A DNA stretch of 64,000 nt from Branchiostoma floridae (GCF_000003815.2 NC_049986.1:8433847-8497846); one strand, 5' to 3'. Shown: positions 23,601 to 35,566, numbered from the stretch's first letter. The notes: a model not told the origin generated them from the sequence alone. Translations and numbers: made by a program.

Positions 23601-26600
23601 AGATACCTTTTTTTAGTTTTGGCTAAATACTTACAACAGGCGACAGGATAATTCCGGACAAACACTCTAATTCCGGAAAACCTTAATAATTTCAAAATTT
23701 CAGATCAATTCATATTTGTAGGTATGATATATCAAAGGATAATGGATATGTAGGTTGCTATTAGATGTCTCTGTGAAGAAAGGTCTGCAGAATTCTGGCT
23801 CAGGGATACAGAATTCTGGCTCAGGGTCCCAGAATTCTGGCTCAGGGATACAGAATTCAGGCAGAATCCCCAGAATTCTGCAGAATTGGCTTTCTTCATT
23901 GATACATCTAATTGCAACCTACATATTCATCACTCTTTAATATATCATACCTACAAATACTATGTCATGAGGTTAATCTATTTTGAAATTATTCAGGTTT
24001 TCCGAAATTAAGGTGTTCGTCAGGAAATATACTGTTGCCTGTTTTACGTGTTGTTGCAACAGAAGCCGCCCGCGATGTCGTCTGCCGCCTGGGCTCCTGT
24101 AGTGGACGGTCCCGGCGGATTCCTGCCCGCCAGACCGTGGGACTTACTGGACCAGGGGCAGTTCACCAAGGTCCGCCTCATGGCGGGCTGCACCACGGAC
24201 GAGCGATCAGGAGACCTGGGTACGCACTGGAAATCATCGTCAATATCATCTTTAATATGAAAAGGCTGGAAAAGAGTTTGAATACAGTACTAGAACAAAA
24301 AAGGAAGAAGTGTCAGAGCTAAGGCCTTCGTCACATTTCCAAACCGGGGCCCGGCCGGGCAGCCTTTGGGAATGAAAAGTATGATATAAAAGAGACCAAA
24401 CTACACAAAAAGTAAATAAAGAGAATAGTCGTGGGCATTATTTGTGTATTTTTTTACATATACATTTCTATTTTTCGTTTCCACAAACAGTGCTAGCCCG
24501 GCCTGTCCCCCGGTTTGGAAATATGACGATAGCCCAATGCGAGGGATGCCTTACTTCAAGGAAGTCAGCGTTTGACAAAAGCTACTTTTTCCCCTCACCA
24601 CCACTCATTCAAGCTTTTCGTATTTTTTTCTCTTTCTTTCTTTTTGATAGCAAATATCCCGGGAGTAGAGAATGGAGTAAGTAGAGAGCGCTTTATTGCC
24701 GACCTGGCCGACTTTGTGGAACGTTACCCGAGAAACAGGGACTTTATTTCCGACTCCCTCCTCCATGGCTACACGGACTATGACGCCATCAACGATCCTA
24801 TCACAACCAGGGACAACTACGTACAGGTACATGGATACTTCAATGTAGTTAGTTCTTTACGTTCTGTCTATTGTTGGGAACTGAACACGAAAAATATACT
24901 TTCTGTATACAGTGACATGGACGTTTGAGCAATCCACACATTATAGAGACTGGACAGACAAAAGTCAGCTAGGTTAGCTATAAAATCAAGGACTGACATT
25001 AGATTAAAAAGTTTAGATGAAGGAGAGGAAATAGAATGGAAAAAGAAAAGAGGAACTGAATTGAAGTACAATGCAGTACATTACCCGAATTTTGTATGAG
25101 GATCATAATGATGAATGTTGTTCCTAACAGTTCCTGTCAGACTACCGGTACGTCTCGCCGCTTGAAGAGGTGTTACTGGGGATGTCGGCAGGGGGCGTTT
25201 CAACCTACAAGTACAGCTTTGGCTATCAGCCCATCCCCGACAGGTATCCCGCATGGCGAGGTAAAGTGTTCTTGGAAACATTATACCAGCTACAATCTTG
25301 TTAGCTTTAGTGCCTTTCCTACTAGTAGCTACGGTCGCTACCCCACTGAGCTGCCTAAAATGCGCCTTACCAAGGCAGGAGAAAGTTCAGTTGTAAAGTT
25401 TAAACTTTGTTCAAACACAAAAGAAAAAGAAATTTTCGGTCGACCTTCTTCAGATGTACGATTCGCTTCACTGATGTTCCGGAAGTCTTCGGATGACGTC
25501 AGTAACGAATCGTAGATGTTGGGAAGAATGAACCTGCCACCATCACGGTTAGGTTCAGAGAGCTTGAGGGTTGATGCCCCCTTTTGTGTATGGCGGAGGC
25601 TAGGTTCCGCCTTCCCTCCATCTACGATTCGCTGCTGACGTCATCCTCCAACTTCCGGACCATCAGTAAAGTGAATCGTACATCTGAAGAAGGTCGACCG
25701 AAAATTTGTGGTGAGTCCTCTTCTTTTTTTGTTGGAACAAAGTTTAAACTTTGCAACAATGGATTCTGCCAACACAGATGAGAAACTTGCCGATTGGCAT
25801 TGAATTAGGCAAGGAGTAAACACTGGCCTCTTATGATTTGTCCTTGTGCAGGGGTGCCCCATGCAGCAGAACTCCGATTTCTCTTCAACATGACAAATCG
25901 GTTTGTGGACGGCGCGCCCACAGCAGCTGACCTGGACATGAGGGACACGATGATCACAATGTGGACAAACTTCGCCAAGACAGGGTGAGGAGGGGTGCTT
26001 ACGTTTTAACTTCAGATTTCACAGGGAAATATAGATAGTGTTGTCGGTTTTCCATTCTGGTATAGTGTTACGTCCTATACCATTATATGTAAGTGTATCA
26101 TTAACACGCCAATACTTACCAGTGACGGCCTGGTCGTTTATGGTCACCAATGCGGTGACGGTTCTCTGTATCATAGCCTCATTCGCAGACTTCTGGAGCA
26201 GGGGCGTTTCTTTCATGTGGGAGCGCTTACAATTTACAACATGGGCTAAGCCTGAGGTTCTCTATGCTAGGAAAGAGAGCTTTGCCGCACCATTTTTGTG
26301 TCTTCTGGATGCGGCAAAGACAACCTTAGCCGACGTTGAAAATTTCGAATCAGTGCTCCCCAAATAATGAACGCCGCTGCTCTAGAAGTCTGTGAATGAG
26401 GCTATCTGTATCCATTGTTTTGCTTGTTTCTTTTTAGCCTCGCTGACATCAAATTATTTTCGTTAAACTTTTCTACATCATAAAGAGATCCTACACCATC
26501 TCCTATCGACGGAGTCACGTGGCAACCGTTCACCAATGAGACAAGAGCCTATCTGATGATTGACAGGCCGCTGACCAACGGGCAGTTCCTTCAGACCAGG

Positions 26601-26744
26601 CGCATGGAACTCTGGGACAACGTCATCCGGAATATGGCGGAAACGGACACCTGCGAGAGCGGCGCCGTGGCTAGTAACGGAAACACGGTTTCCCCCGCTG
26701 TGGCCATGGTTCTCATGTCGTCTCTTCTGTTAGTAGTAACTTAA
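17661..26744 (+). CDS. Cholinesterase/carboxylesterase-like type B esterase, probably GPI-anchored
   Basis: Ten exons: 17661-18044, 21346-21493, 22039-22224, 22660-22784, 23322-23390, 24063-24219, 24651-24826, 25131-25260, 25852-25984, 26486-26744. All are GT-AG with chained phases, giving 588 aa, the usual family length. An N-terminal signal peptide (RWSVLQILLVICCMV) is followed by EDCLNLNVY, the oxyanion segment YFHGGAHVAG, the nucleophile elbow FGESSGAAS (Ser223), the acid in TTDERSG (Glu351) and His462 in GVPHAAEL, so all triad residues are present. AILQSGASTSPWA is cholinesterase-like. The C-terminus ends in a hydrophobic tail (VAMVLMSSLLLVV) after Ser/Gly/Asn residues, as in GPI-anchored forms. 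Ser-dependent hydrolysis of an ester at the cell surface is expected, but the substrate cannot be told. An in-frame alternative donor exists in exon 5 after 23369. The active Ser argues against neuroligin. Confidence 0.9.
18549..21112. mobile_element. Possible large TIR-bounded element in intron 1 of the esterase
   Basis: The sequence aggccacagcaaataaattt plus tatggatgacatc near 18553 returns inverted at 21068-21112 (gatgtcatccataaaattta, cttgctgtggcct). The ~33-bp ends are nearly identical. Relatives of this end occur near 27503 and 33283 and, less clearly, near 39288. The interior has no transposase ORF, and the pair could also be two independent short insertions. Confidence 0.45.
20015..20590. 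repeat. Four-copy tandem repeat, ~150-bp unit
   Basis: The block gtcaagttcaagc..c.agg..cccaaaatcaaa starts near 20020, 20166, 20317 and 20468, each followed by ccaccc.cc.acccacg and aaaaatcgt-type sequence and then by gagatacagcgc. The open frames across it are artefacts of the repeat. Confidence 0.75.
21604..21665. repeat. Dispersed repeat (agagttcggagacctcatac)
   Basis: The block agagttcggagacctcatac, then ctccatgaaata and gattatgcaaat, recurs near 60161 (agagttcagagacctcatac) and, more divergent, near 18624. It is non-coding. Confidence 0.6.
22228..22292 (+). repeat. Dispersed repeat terminus plus G tract directly after a splice donor
   Basis: The donor of esterase exon 3 (gt at 22225) runs straight into atttttggcgacgcctc (22228-22244) and ggaggcattctttat, matching 1278-1316. 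A run of about 25 G with one T follows. Confidence 0.7.
23637..24041. mobile_element. Foldback element with ~150-bp arms
   Basis: The left arm (caggcgacagg..attccgg..aaaacct.aataatttcaaaat..tatttgtaggtatgatatat..atgtaggttgc..ttagatgt) returns inverted to 24041. The centre holds four ~23-bp repeats of cagaattctggctcaggg. Its right end lies 21 nt before esterase exon 6 (24063). Confidence 0.75.
25385..25768. mobile_element. Foldback element with ~140-bp arms in esterase intron 8
   Basis: Both ends carry aaagtttaaactttg (near 25396 and, inverted, near 25740), then cggtcgaccttcttcagatg, tacgattc, ttccgga and a CRE-like tgacgtca core in each arm. There is no coding capacity. Confidence 0.8.
26160..26372. 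repeat. Dispersed repeat in the last intron of the esterase
   Basis: The stretch gcctcattcgcagacttctgg...gggctaag..ttctctatgctaggaaag..tttgccgc is shared with 34458-34570. Its first part resembles 29889-29912. The ORF across it is not a gene. Confidence 0.55.
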
Positions 26745-27976
26745 GCCAAAGTTCGTTCTTTTTACTCTGACTGGAGGGTAACCTCCATCGACAGAGTATT
26801 GTTATTGGTGATATGTCTTGAGTGTTTGCACCCATATCTCTATGTTCCGTTTGCAGCATTCGTATGTAGTTTGCCAAGTAGTCTGTACTCAGTTGCGCGA
26901 TGATGCACGCTCTTGTGGTAGCTTTTGTTATAATCGATGTAATAATTTCAGAAATCGACCCTATATTTTTGATATTGTGGAACAGGCAAAGTGGTTTCGG
27001 CGTTTGGTAATCAGCTTATCTCCAAGCAGGCTGGGTTATGTGATTGCGGTAGAGGAATCCATAAACAGATGTTTGACTCTAACAGATATTCGTCGTATTA
27101 TGTGTGATGTAACGACAACAACTACAGTAATTTCATGGTTCCTTCGTAATACAAAGACCCTTATTCATTTATTCAGAAATAGCATCTTTTACTTGAAAAT
27201 CATATGAAATTGAATTAGACAACATCTGAAGCACGTGTTAACAATACCGTACAACTTTTATATCTGAGGTGGACCTCCCATATCTGTCGCATGTTTTTTT
27301 CACAACTTGTTTGATAAGAAGCACCGTTATAAAAAGTTGAAAATACTTCAGCGGATTACTTGTCCTTTGAGTAAGAAACATTACTTGTCCTATGAGTTTG
27401 TCAAAATTTCGACAAAATATTCCGTCCATGATTTTAATTAATGGAATAATCTTTGGCGTTTTTATACGGTAATTACTTCTCCTTGGGTGCTTTTATTTAG
27501 GCCACACTGTCTTCATTATATGGATGAAATCCGCGTTTCCCTCGCAAATTCCGTCCGTTTTCAAAACCAAGTTTTCAATCATACTGTACTCGTACAAAGA
27601 AGCTGCAAAATGAGCAAATACATACCGTGTATTGCGCAAGAACGGTGCTGATGTCATTCAGTACCTATTTTCCTATTGCGAAACAGTAACTGATTTTGTT
27701 GCAAACTTACACCAAGCACAAAATGTATTTCGGGCACCGAGAGAAGTTTTCCCAAGCCTTCCAAGAAAATGGGAAAAACAAAAATAAAAAGTTATTGTTA
27801 GGTATATTAATCCCAGTCATTCCTCCTAACCACTTACATTTCTTGATGAAAGCTACTTTTGGTCCAACTTTTTTTCGCAATCTCACGTTAATTTTGCGGT
27901 GCCCATGGGATGTCATCCATATAATCAACCAGTATGACTTTATCAAGTATGACAACATTTTACCAATCTTGGTAAC
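26745..27976. other. Intergenic stretch between convergent esterase and CAP genes
   Basis: It lies 3' of both genes. It holds a fragment of the aggccac..tatggatga repeat near 27503 and an inverted partner near 27911 (gatgtcatccatataat). I see no exon. Confidence 0.5.
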
Positions 27977-28180
27977 GTTAGTTCACCTTTATCAGCGGGG
28001 TAACCTTTTTCCATTGTTTTGCACAAACATTCAGGGATATCAAGTCGACGAACGGTAGTTTAAAGATTAGAACATTTTGAAAACATTGAAATTTAAAACC
28101 ACCGTCCGTCGACTTGATGTCCCTAAATAACCTGCTTTTAAAACAACGGATATAGGTAACCCCGCGAATAAAGGTGAGTA
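27977..28180. mobile_element. Foldback MITE, family A, copy 2
   Basis: The left arm (cacctttatcagcggggtaacc, then ttgtttt, cagggatatcaagtcgacg) is mirrored by gtcgacttgatgtccctaa, aaaacaacggatataggtaa and ccccgcgaataaaggtga. It ends 7 nt beyond the stop codon of the CAP gene, so the CAP 3' UTR must run into the element. Confidence 0.8.
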
Positions 28181-28186
28181 ATGTGT

Positions 28187-31100
28187 TTATATCTGGTTAG
28201 CAGCCTGCACGTTGTCACTGAACTGCCCCTGTACGTTCCCGGCCGGCATGTAGTTCGCCACCACGGTGACTGCGCCCTTTCCGTCCGAGGCCATCCCCAC
28301 ACCCAGCTCCGTACTGGCCTTCCACACTACCTGAGAGAAGTGGCCTGGAAGGAAGGATGGAATAAAAGAATCAACAAAATATCTAAAATTATGCTTTTTC
28401 TGTGTTCTACCTAAATCACTGAGGGAGGGGAATTAGGACTTGCGCTTCAACCACTTATTTTACTGCTTTTCTTGTAAAGGATGATGATGGTGACGATTTG
28501 GTTCTATTGATTTGAACATTCAAAATAACAGTCTAGCAGTTAACTAGATGTACATGTAGTTAACTGAATTGCACTGTTCAACAAAGTAATACAACTTGAA
28601 TTATCTACCATTTTTAATTTGTTCTATTAGCGACGCCGATATAAGTATGTTTATGTATGTTTGTTCAATAAAAAAATGTTTGAATGTTCACCCGTTAGTC
28701 ATATGTGATGTACAGATAGATATGTTTATTTTGATGTGGAAAAAATATAGGAGTTGACAATGATGTTTATAATTGCGGATGAGTTTTCTTAGAAGTGACC
28801 TGGAAGGAAGGAATAAAAGAATCTACGATTGAAAGAATGAACACGTGTGAATGTTCATGCGTCAACCATATACGTGATACTTAGAATGACTTGTTCATTT
28901 TGATGTTAGAAAACATAGCAGTTGACAATGCTTCTAACAATAACGGATGATATTATTTTTTTTCAAATCATGCTGCAGAAAGATTTTATGAACACAATGT
29001 TCATGCGATATTCTGGCCCATATGACGCAAAATTTTCTACATGTTGATTGTTGCATATAGTGCAAATGTACAATGCACGGTGATTCAAATACATTGCTGA
29101 CTTTTGACTATGATCGCTAGAAATCGCTTTTGAATACAAAAATACATTTTGTACCATTGGCCAATTAAACAATTTGCCGTCCCGATTCAATCCGCTAGTG
29201 GCGTCTTTGTATCGCAACTTTGGTAAAACATGTGTCACGCTTCACATACAGTGTATGTATAATGTAGCGTTTGTTGCGCGTTGCGAGTGCTTGTTGAAAC
29301 TAACAGTCCTAATGCATATGTTACGTACCTGCGCCTGGTTGGAAGTTGTTCCCACTGAAGTCGTATTTACTCACTTCATCGTACCATTGCTGTACGAAAG
29401 ATTCGGCTGGAAGAATATCGGGGGAAACCGTTACATTACGACGTATTCTACTACTTCTAGTATTTCTATATCATCTACAATGTACAGACTATTAATGCAG
29501 TCGTAAACACATAATTGCAAGAGACACTTGTTCCCCATAACGTTATGTATTAGGAAGAGTTTATAAAGATATACGAAACTTACGTCTATAAACTAAACGT
29601 TAACAGTAAATACCCAAAGAACCCGCGGTCATAGTATACACAATCTGGCAGTAACTTTTGCCACCACAACACATTTGCCATCATAACAAGGCAGGGAAAA
29701 CGAGCGCAACTACACATCCGGTTCACCATATGCACTGACACGCGTTAGGTTAACCATGCAAGGAATGTCCGCTGGTACCGCCCAGTGCAAAGACTATGTC
29801 CTGTACAAGTGTGATGTCATCTGTACCATGTAAACTTAGGTGTGGTTCTTGGAATCATTTTTGTGTGTGCGTAGAGCAGAAAACGTTAGCCTCCTTCGCA
29901 GACTTTACTAGTCGGACATTTTTGTGGCTCATACTATGCTTGTCTTTTTTTATAAGCGGAATAGAATGCATCATGTGGCGCGGCAACAACAATCTGAGTG
30001 CAGTAGAGCTGATATCCCATCAGAAAAAAAATATCAAAAAAATCCCCCCCCCCCCAAAAAAATGTTGCAACTCGTACTTGTTAAACGTAAAAGGAAAGGA
30101 AGAGGTGATTAGCTTAGGTAAGTTTCGCGGTATTGTGAAAGAGCTACCTCCCAAGCAGATGTTAGGCCCCGGCAATATTTTACGTCTTTTAGGAGCTTTT
30201 GTCAGGCTTTCTATTTTGTAGCGTTGTTTCACGTCCTCCGTAAAATGGGACAAAATACAAAGCCCAACAAAAAATGCCTAAAACGCGTAAAAAAACAGCT
30301 GGAACACAATCTCTGCTTGGAGAGTAAAAAAAAAAGAGTCTTCTAGCTACCTGAATGTTCAGCGTTAGGATCAGAGCTCCACTGGTTGGCGATGTTTTCT
30401 CCCATGTCCCCACTCCTGTCCTGGCTGTGTTCAAACTTCCCGGTCTTCACCAGGTGGTCTGCCCACTTCTGCGCATGCTCACAGGCCTCCTTGTTGAGCA
30501 CCATGGCCGGGGCGCCATGTCTGGCGCGGAACTCGTTGTGAGCTCTCAGACATTCCTTCGCGAAGTCAGTCTTGTATGGAACTGAAAATATTTCGTACCG
30601 TCAAGTCCCAGTACCTTCAATCTTAAAAGTTTCCCTGAGAATAATTGTACGTGGCATAAAATACACATAGAAGCATCTGTAATACTAGTATAAACAGGAA
30701 TCGTTTCGTGCAAACTAAACAATTTGTCGTCCAATAGCTACCACAAGCTACCCATATTTTCAGTTTCATGGACTGAAAATATTGCGTACCGTCAATTTTT
30801 CAAGTCTCAATACTCTCAATCTTCAAAGTTTCTCTCAGAATGTCTAGTACATGAAATAAAATACACACTGAAAAAGAAGCTATAGTAATATCTAGACGAG
30901 AATCGTTCCCTGCTAACTAAACAATTTGTTGTCGTCCATAGCCATGTCGGGCGCGGAACTCGTGAGCTCTTAGACATTCCTCCGCGAAGTCAGTCTTCCA
31001 TGGAACTGAAAATATTCCGTGCCGTCATTTTTTCTCCATACCCTCAATTTCAAAAGTTTTTCTAAGAAAATTTAGTACGTGACATGATATACACATAGAA

Positions 31101-31788
31101 AAATAATCTACGGTAATATCTAAAAGAAAGTTGGTCCCTGCTAACTAAACAATTTGTCCTCCAATATGCTACCACCTGACAGTGTTGCCGGGAAGCGTAG
31201 GGTGTGGCACACCGAATATCGCGAACCCTGGACTTTTATATGACACCCTCCCTCCCAAATGTACTCTCACAATTTGACCAGAATTTATCGCTTTTTATGT
31301 ATTGAAATGAACCCAAAGTATTCAAAGATTTGTAGAGATATTGAGTGGTTATTATGCATCAATGCTCACGAAAAACAACAAACAACATGTTTATACCTGT
31401 TTCCCCATACCCCGTTTCGAGAATTCACAGAATGCGAACAGACAACAATATAGCTAGATACAGTTTCGTCAAACTGTAAAGAAATCATCCCAAAGCTAGC
31501 TCTTGGGAGGAAAGATCACAACATTTTCTTGACTGTTTTGTACTTTTCAAACCAGTCGTAAGTTCTAGTACTTGGACATATGTGTACGGTCTTTCCTTCC
31601 AAGATTTGGTGGAAGATTATAGGGTATGATATTTTAGCTTCAGGGCACACAAACTCACAAAACATTACAAGAATTGGTCACCCAATATCCGTACAGTTAT
31701 TGTGTACCAAATAGCAGCGTGCTTGATATCTTAAATACAGTATTTAACTCGGCTTACCTGACTTTTCCTTTGACGACAGACAACCCAT
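28187..31788 (-). CDS. GLIPR2: CAP-domain protein, GLIPR2/GAPR-1-like
   Basis: Four exons on minus: 31788-31758, 30581-30351, 29406-29329, 28344-28187, with GT-AG junctions, all phase 1, ending in TAA, giving 165 aa (family about 154). Exon 1 encodes MGCLSSKEKS: Gly2 for myristoylation, Cys3 for palmitoylation and no signal peptide, as in Golgi-associated GAPR-1 and unlike secreted CAP proteins. The domain shows LRAHNEFRARHG, EHSQD, GENIA, WYDEVSKYDF, GHFSQVVW, ELGVGMA and NYMPAGNV. The His/Glu/Glu/His cavity residues of the CAP fold are all present. Expected role: a peripheral protein on the cytosolic face of Golgi or other membranes. Part of its exon 2 and of the exon 4 edge exists as extra fragments in the adjacent introns. 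Confidence 0.93.
28655..28980. repeat. Tandem duplication in CAP intron 3, including a copy of an exon edge
   Basis: The block tgaatgttcacc.gt.a..catat.tgat, ttcattttgatgt and gagttgacaatg occurs twice. The stretch 28791-28822 (agaagtgacctggaaggaagg, aataaaagaat) copies the real exon 4 acceptor region at 28337-28370. Confidence 0.65.
30590..31170. repeat. Triplicated intron-exon segment upstream of CAP exon 2
   Basis: Three copies start with aaatatt.cgt.ccgtca and end with ctaaacaatttgt..tcc (about 30586-30735, 30776-30935, 31011-31160). The 3' edge of each reaches the exon 2 start. Copy 2 keeps about 12 exon bases and copy 3 keeps 30945-31007, encoding VPWKTDFAEECLRAHEFRARHG-like sequence with one codon missing. 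Confidence 0.75.
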
Positions 31789-33548
31789 GTTTCAAGCAGC
31801 AGTCTATGCACTGTACACTGTGGAGACACGCACGGAAGTGATCTTAGTTACGCCACCTAGCGGATAATATCGTTAGTAGTCCTTAGCAACAGAAACCTTG
31901 GGCTGAGTCATGTAATAAGTTGTAGACTAGTACTGTAATTGAGAAAACCGGTCTAGCTACGGGTCAGGAATGTTGCTGGGCGTTATAATAAGGGACGCCA
32001 ACACAAATATATGGCTAGATAAAGAGTACATTGACAACGCAACCTCACAGAGGTTTAGGTTGCGTTGCGTTGTATGTGAGTTGTATTACATCGGTTCGCC
32101 CCGATTTAGAAATAACGAAGTAACCTTAGAAGTAGGCCGGACGTAGTTCAACTACAAGTCAGACTGTACCATTCCGCTTCAGCCGTCTCACATCCTGAAA
32201 GAGTTCCTCTAGGGTTAGATCAGTAGTTCCGGTTTTTATAGCTCACTCTGAATCACTCTACCCATAGGGAGAAATCTTCCCCAGACGTGCCTGTATTTTT
32301 TTCGTGAGGTTTTCCCAACATAAGAAGCAAATGGAGGTGGCATAAACTAAAGCCTACAACATCGCTAACATTTTATCAAGATCTATTCTTATTCTTGACG
32401 GAATTTATAAAGGCTCTTTTTGAAAGGAAATGGAGAGAGTTAGGGTTGGGAAGTATCGTGACTACATGTATTGTCCATTTATATATTGCATTGCTATACA
32501 TAATTCATGGGAATCGTGTTTTATACATGAATAGATTTCAAAAGAAAAATGTCCCCATACTTCTAATCATTTTTTTATAATGGCACCCTTTCAGCCACGT
32601 TATATCTACTAGCCCTAATATTTGAAGTTCAGAACGTCCGCATTTTGAAGTGGAACGGAACTTATTTTTCCTGCAAATGCTTTGTTTCGGCTAGCTTGGA
32701 CACCTTTCGACTTAAAAAGAAAATGTCCACAAAGGCCTGCTTTTAATCGATTTTTCTATATTCTGACGCCCCCACTCCAGCCACGTTCAATGGCTGTTAC
32801 CAACATTTGGTGCCCACATTTTTAAGGGAACGACCTGAAAAATTACATTGTTTACAAATCAGTGTACTTTGGGCTACGATATTTACACCCTATTTGTTAC
32901 AGTCGACTTGAGATCACGAGTATAAATAAAAAAATACGACAGAAAAAGACGTACCGACACGAGCCCCCCCAAACAACCATGCAGGGTCGCTGTGTTTACA
33001 AGAACTGACCTTTCAACTCTAGCTTCCTCCACGATAAAACACTCGCTCACCCTTTTTGCAAACTTGCCTGTGAGTCCTCGCCACAATTCTCCTCACTGGC
33101 AGTGTTCTGGTAACTGTCACTGAAGCTGTCCTTACTTGAGTCTTCTGCTCACCCAAGATGATACCCCTGGCGCCATAATTATCGTAAATTGTCCTAAAAG
33201 CTGTCCAACAAGATGACGTAATGGTTTTGGCCCTTGGGGTATACCATCCTGTTGCAGGGTTCTTGGTACGTTTTGTTGTGATTAGGCCATGTGGATTTGA
33301 TTATATGGATGACGTTCGCGCGCGTATCAATTTTCGGCTGTTTCCAAAATAAATAAAAAAAGCCATTTTTTCAACCATGCTCTAAATCGTACAAAGCAGC
33401 TTCATAATAAACAAATATTTGCTATGGATGGCAAAAATAGATCTCGGAAAATGTATACGAATAGAATATTACAAGATGTGGTGAAAGAACAAAAATAAAG
33501 AAAATACCCCCTTCTCAGTATCATTATCTACCCTCACTGTCGTTTTTA
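31789..33548. other. Intergenic stretch upstream of the CAP gene
   Basis: It contains the CAP promoter region, a hairpin at 32036-32073 (acaacgcaacct ... aggttgcgttgcgttgt) and a two-copy ~160-bp direct repeat near 32535-32690 and 32715-32865. No gene was recognised. Confidence 0.5.
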
Positions 33549-33748
33549 GATCTTTTTACCTCCATGAAAAATGGAGATAGTGTTTTTTGGTGTGTCTCTG
33601 TGTGCGTCTGTCTGCCTGTGTGTTTGTCTTTCCAGATATTCGCGGTCAGCATAATTTGTTGAACCTCTTGATGGATTGTATGATAACGTTATTTGGTATG
33701 TGTGTAGATGTTAGGAAGACGAAAGGCAAGGTCTACTTTAGGCCCCCT
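33549..33748 (-). repeat. Dispersed repeat with tacctccatgaaaaatgg end, cut by a gap
   Basis: The sequence ttacctccatgaaaaatgga, then ggtgtgtctctgtgtg(cgtctg)n, matches 38514-38640 on the same strand and, inverted, the repeats at 44780-45012 and 58270-58595. It runs into the gap at 33749. Confidence 0.65.
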
Positions 33749-34430
33749 NNNNNNNNNNNNNNNNNNNNNNNNNNNNNNNNNNNNNNNNNNNNNNNNNNNN
33801 NNNNNNNNNNNNNNNNNNNNNNNNNNNNNNNNNNNNNNNNNNNNNNNNNNNNNNNNNNNNNNNNNNNNNNNNNNNNNNNNNNNNNNNNNNNNNNNNNNNN
33901 NNNNNNNNNNNNNNNNNNNNNNNNNNNNNNNNNNNNNNNNNNNNNNNNNNNNNNNNNNNNNNNNNNNNNNNNNNNNNNNNNNNNNNNNNNNNNNNNNNNN
34001 NNNNNNNNNNNNNNNNNNNNNNNNNNNNNNNNNNNNNNNNNNNNNNNNNNNNNNNNNNNNNNNNNNNNNNNNNNNNNNNNNNNNNNNNNNNNNNNNNNNN
34101 NNNNNNNNNNNNNNNNNNNNNNNNNNNNNNNNNNNNNNNNNNNNNNNNNNNNNNNNNNNNNNNNNNNNNNNNNNNNNNNNNNNNNNNNNNNNNNNNNNNN
34201 NNNNNNNNNNNNNNNNNNNNNNNNNNNNNNNNNNNNNNNNNNNNNNNNNNNNNNNNNNNNNNNNNNNNNNNNNNNNNNNNNNNNNNNNNNNNNNNNNNNN
34301 NNNNNNNNNNNNNNNNNNNNNNNNNNNNNNNNNNNNNNNNNNNNNNNNNNNNNNNNNNNNNNNNNNNNNNNNNNNNNNNNNNNNNNNNNNNNNNNNNNNN
34401 NNNNNNNNNNNNNNNNNNNNNNNNNNNNNN
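33749..34430. other. Assembly gap (N)
   Basis: The gap is 682 N. The right edge is an 11-G tract. The ORFs drawn through it have no meaning. Confidence 0.99.
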
Positions 34431-34746
34431 GGGGGGGGGGGCGGGGGTGGAACTGATTTTGGGCTAAGATTCTCTATGCCAGGAAAGGAGTTTTGCCGCC
34501 TAAGAGAATCAAAACTCATGTTGAAATATCGCGAATTACATCAGAAACAACACCGCCGCTCCAGAATATTGCCTGTGTTATACATACAGGTCATAGAAGA
34601 ACAAAACGTAGTATTAAGAAGAAATAGGTATAAATGGTTCCTTGCATAGCCTCTTGCTCGTTAGAAAAATACCTTATTGATGAAAACGAACACATCTAAT
34701 TACTAAAACGTTCGAAATCCAAAAGACAAATAGTTTTAGCTATTTT

Positions 34747-34774
34747 ATAATATGGACTTAAAAGTCCATATTAT
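34747..34774. repeat. Perfect short palindrome
   Basis: It has a 13-bp perfect stem, ataatatggactt / aagtccatattat, with a two-base spacer. A second nested palindrome pair built on aacacgaaaacaattt lies at 35078-35132. Confidence 0.7.
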
Positions 34775-35566
34775 GAAATATGGGTTTGCAATGTATTACG
34801 TAATGTTACAGCGTGGAAATAATATTTGAATCGCCGTTACAATGATGTGCAAGTGCGGAATACATGCCATTTGAAGGAACAAAAGTACAAAATATCTTCA
34901 CTTAAACCAAATCAGCGTAAAACTGTAAGAGCCAAGCTATATAATGCATTCTATCCCCTTTCTTTCCTAATTTGTCAAAGCGAGTATAAACAATATTATA
35001 GAAAATAGAAAGATTTAAACGTAGCACACGTATTATATACACCACCCGTTTTCTTCAAATATTACTTGAGAAAAACAAACACGAACAATTTTTAAATTGT
35101 TTTCGTGTTTGTGTAAACACGAAAACAATTTAAAAAGCAAAGCCTAGGCGCCTTTGAGAGATTAACATTGCCCAGTTATCATGCTCTAAATATGTACGTT
35201 GTTATATGATATAGATAAAGGTAGAAAAACTAAACTAGTAGTGGTCTCAATTTCGGCAAGACATTGGCTATGCCGTGTAGAATTCATTTGTACCAGGAAG
35301 CCAGATTACCATATTGTTAGAAGTAAAATTTACATATTAAGTTCTAATCTTACAACGTATATCTAAAGACAATGTATAGTAAGTTCTACTAGTGGATAAC
35401 GACTTCTTCGTTTCGCCGTCTTCAATCAGCTCATTCGTGGCCAGAACAAGTTGAACAACCTCTAGTCATCAAATCTGCAACGATATAGAAAACTATTAAA
35501 ATAGCGAACGTAACTCGCACATTTGGGACAAATGTTACTTTACAGCATCGATACATGTATCAGATC

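Noticed and set aside
33587-34649. ORFs of about 280-310 codons across 33.7-34.4 kb
   Set aside because: They exist only because N was read as open through the assembly gap.
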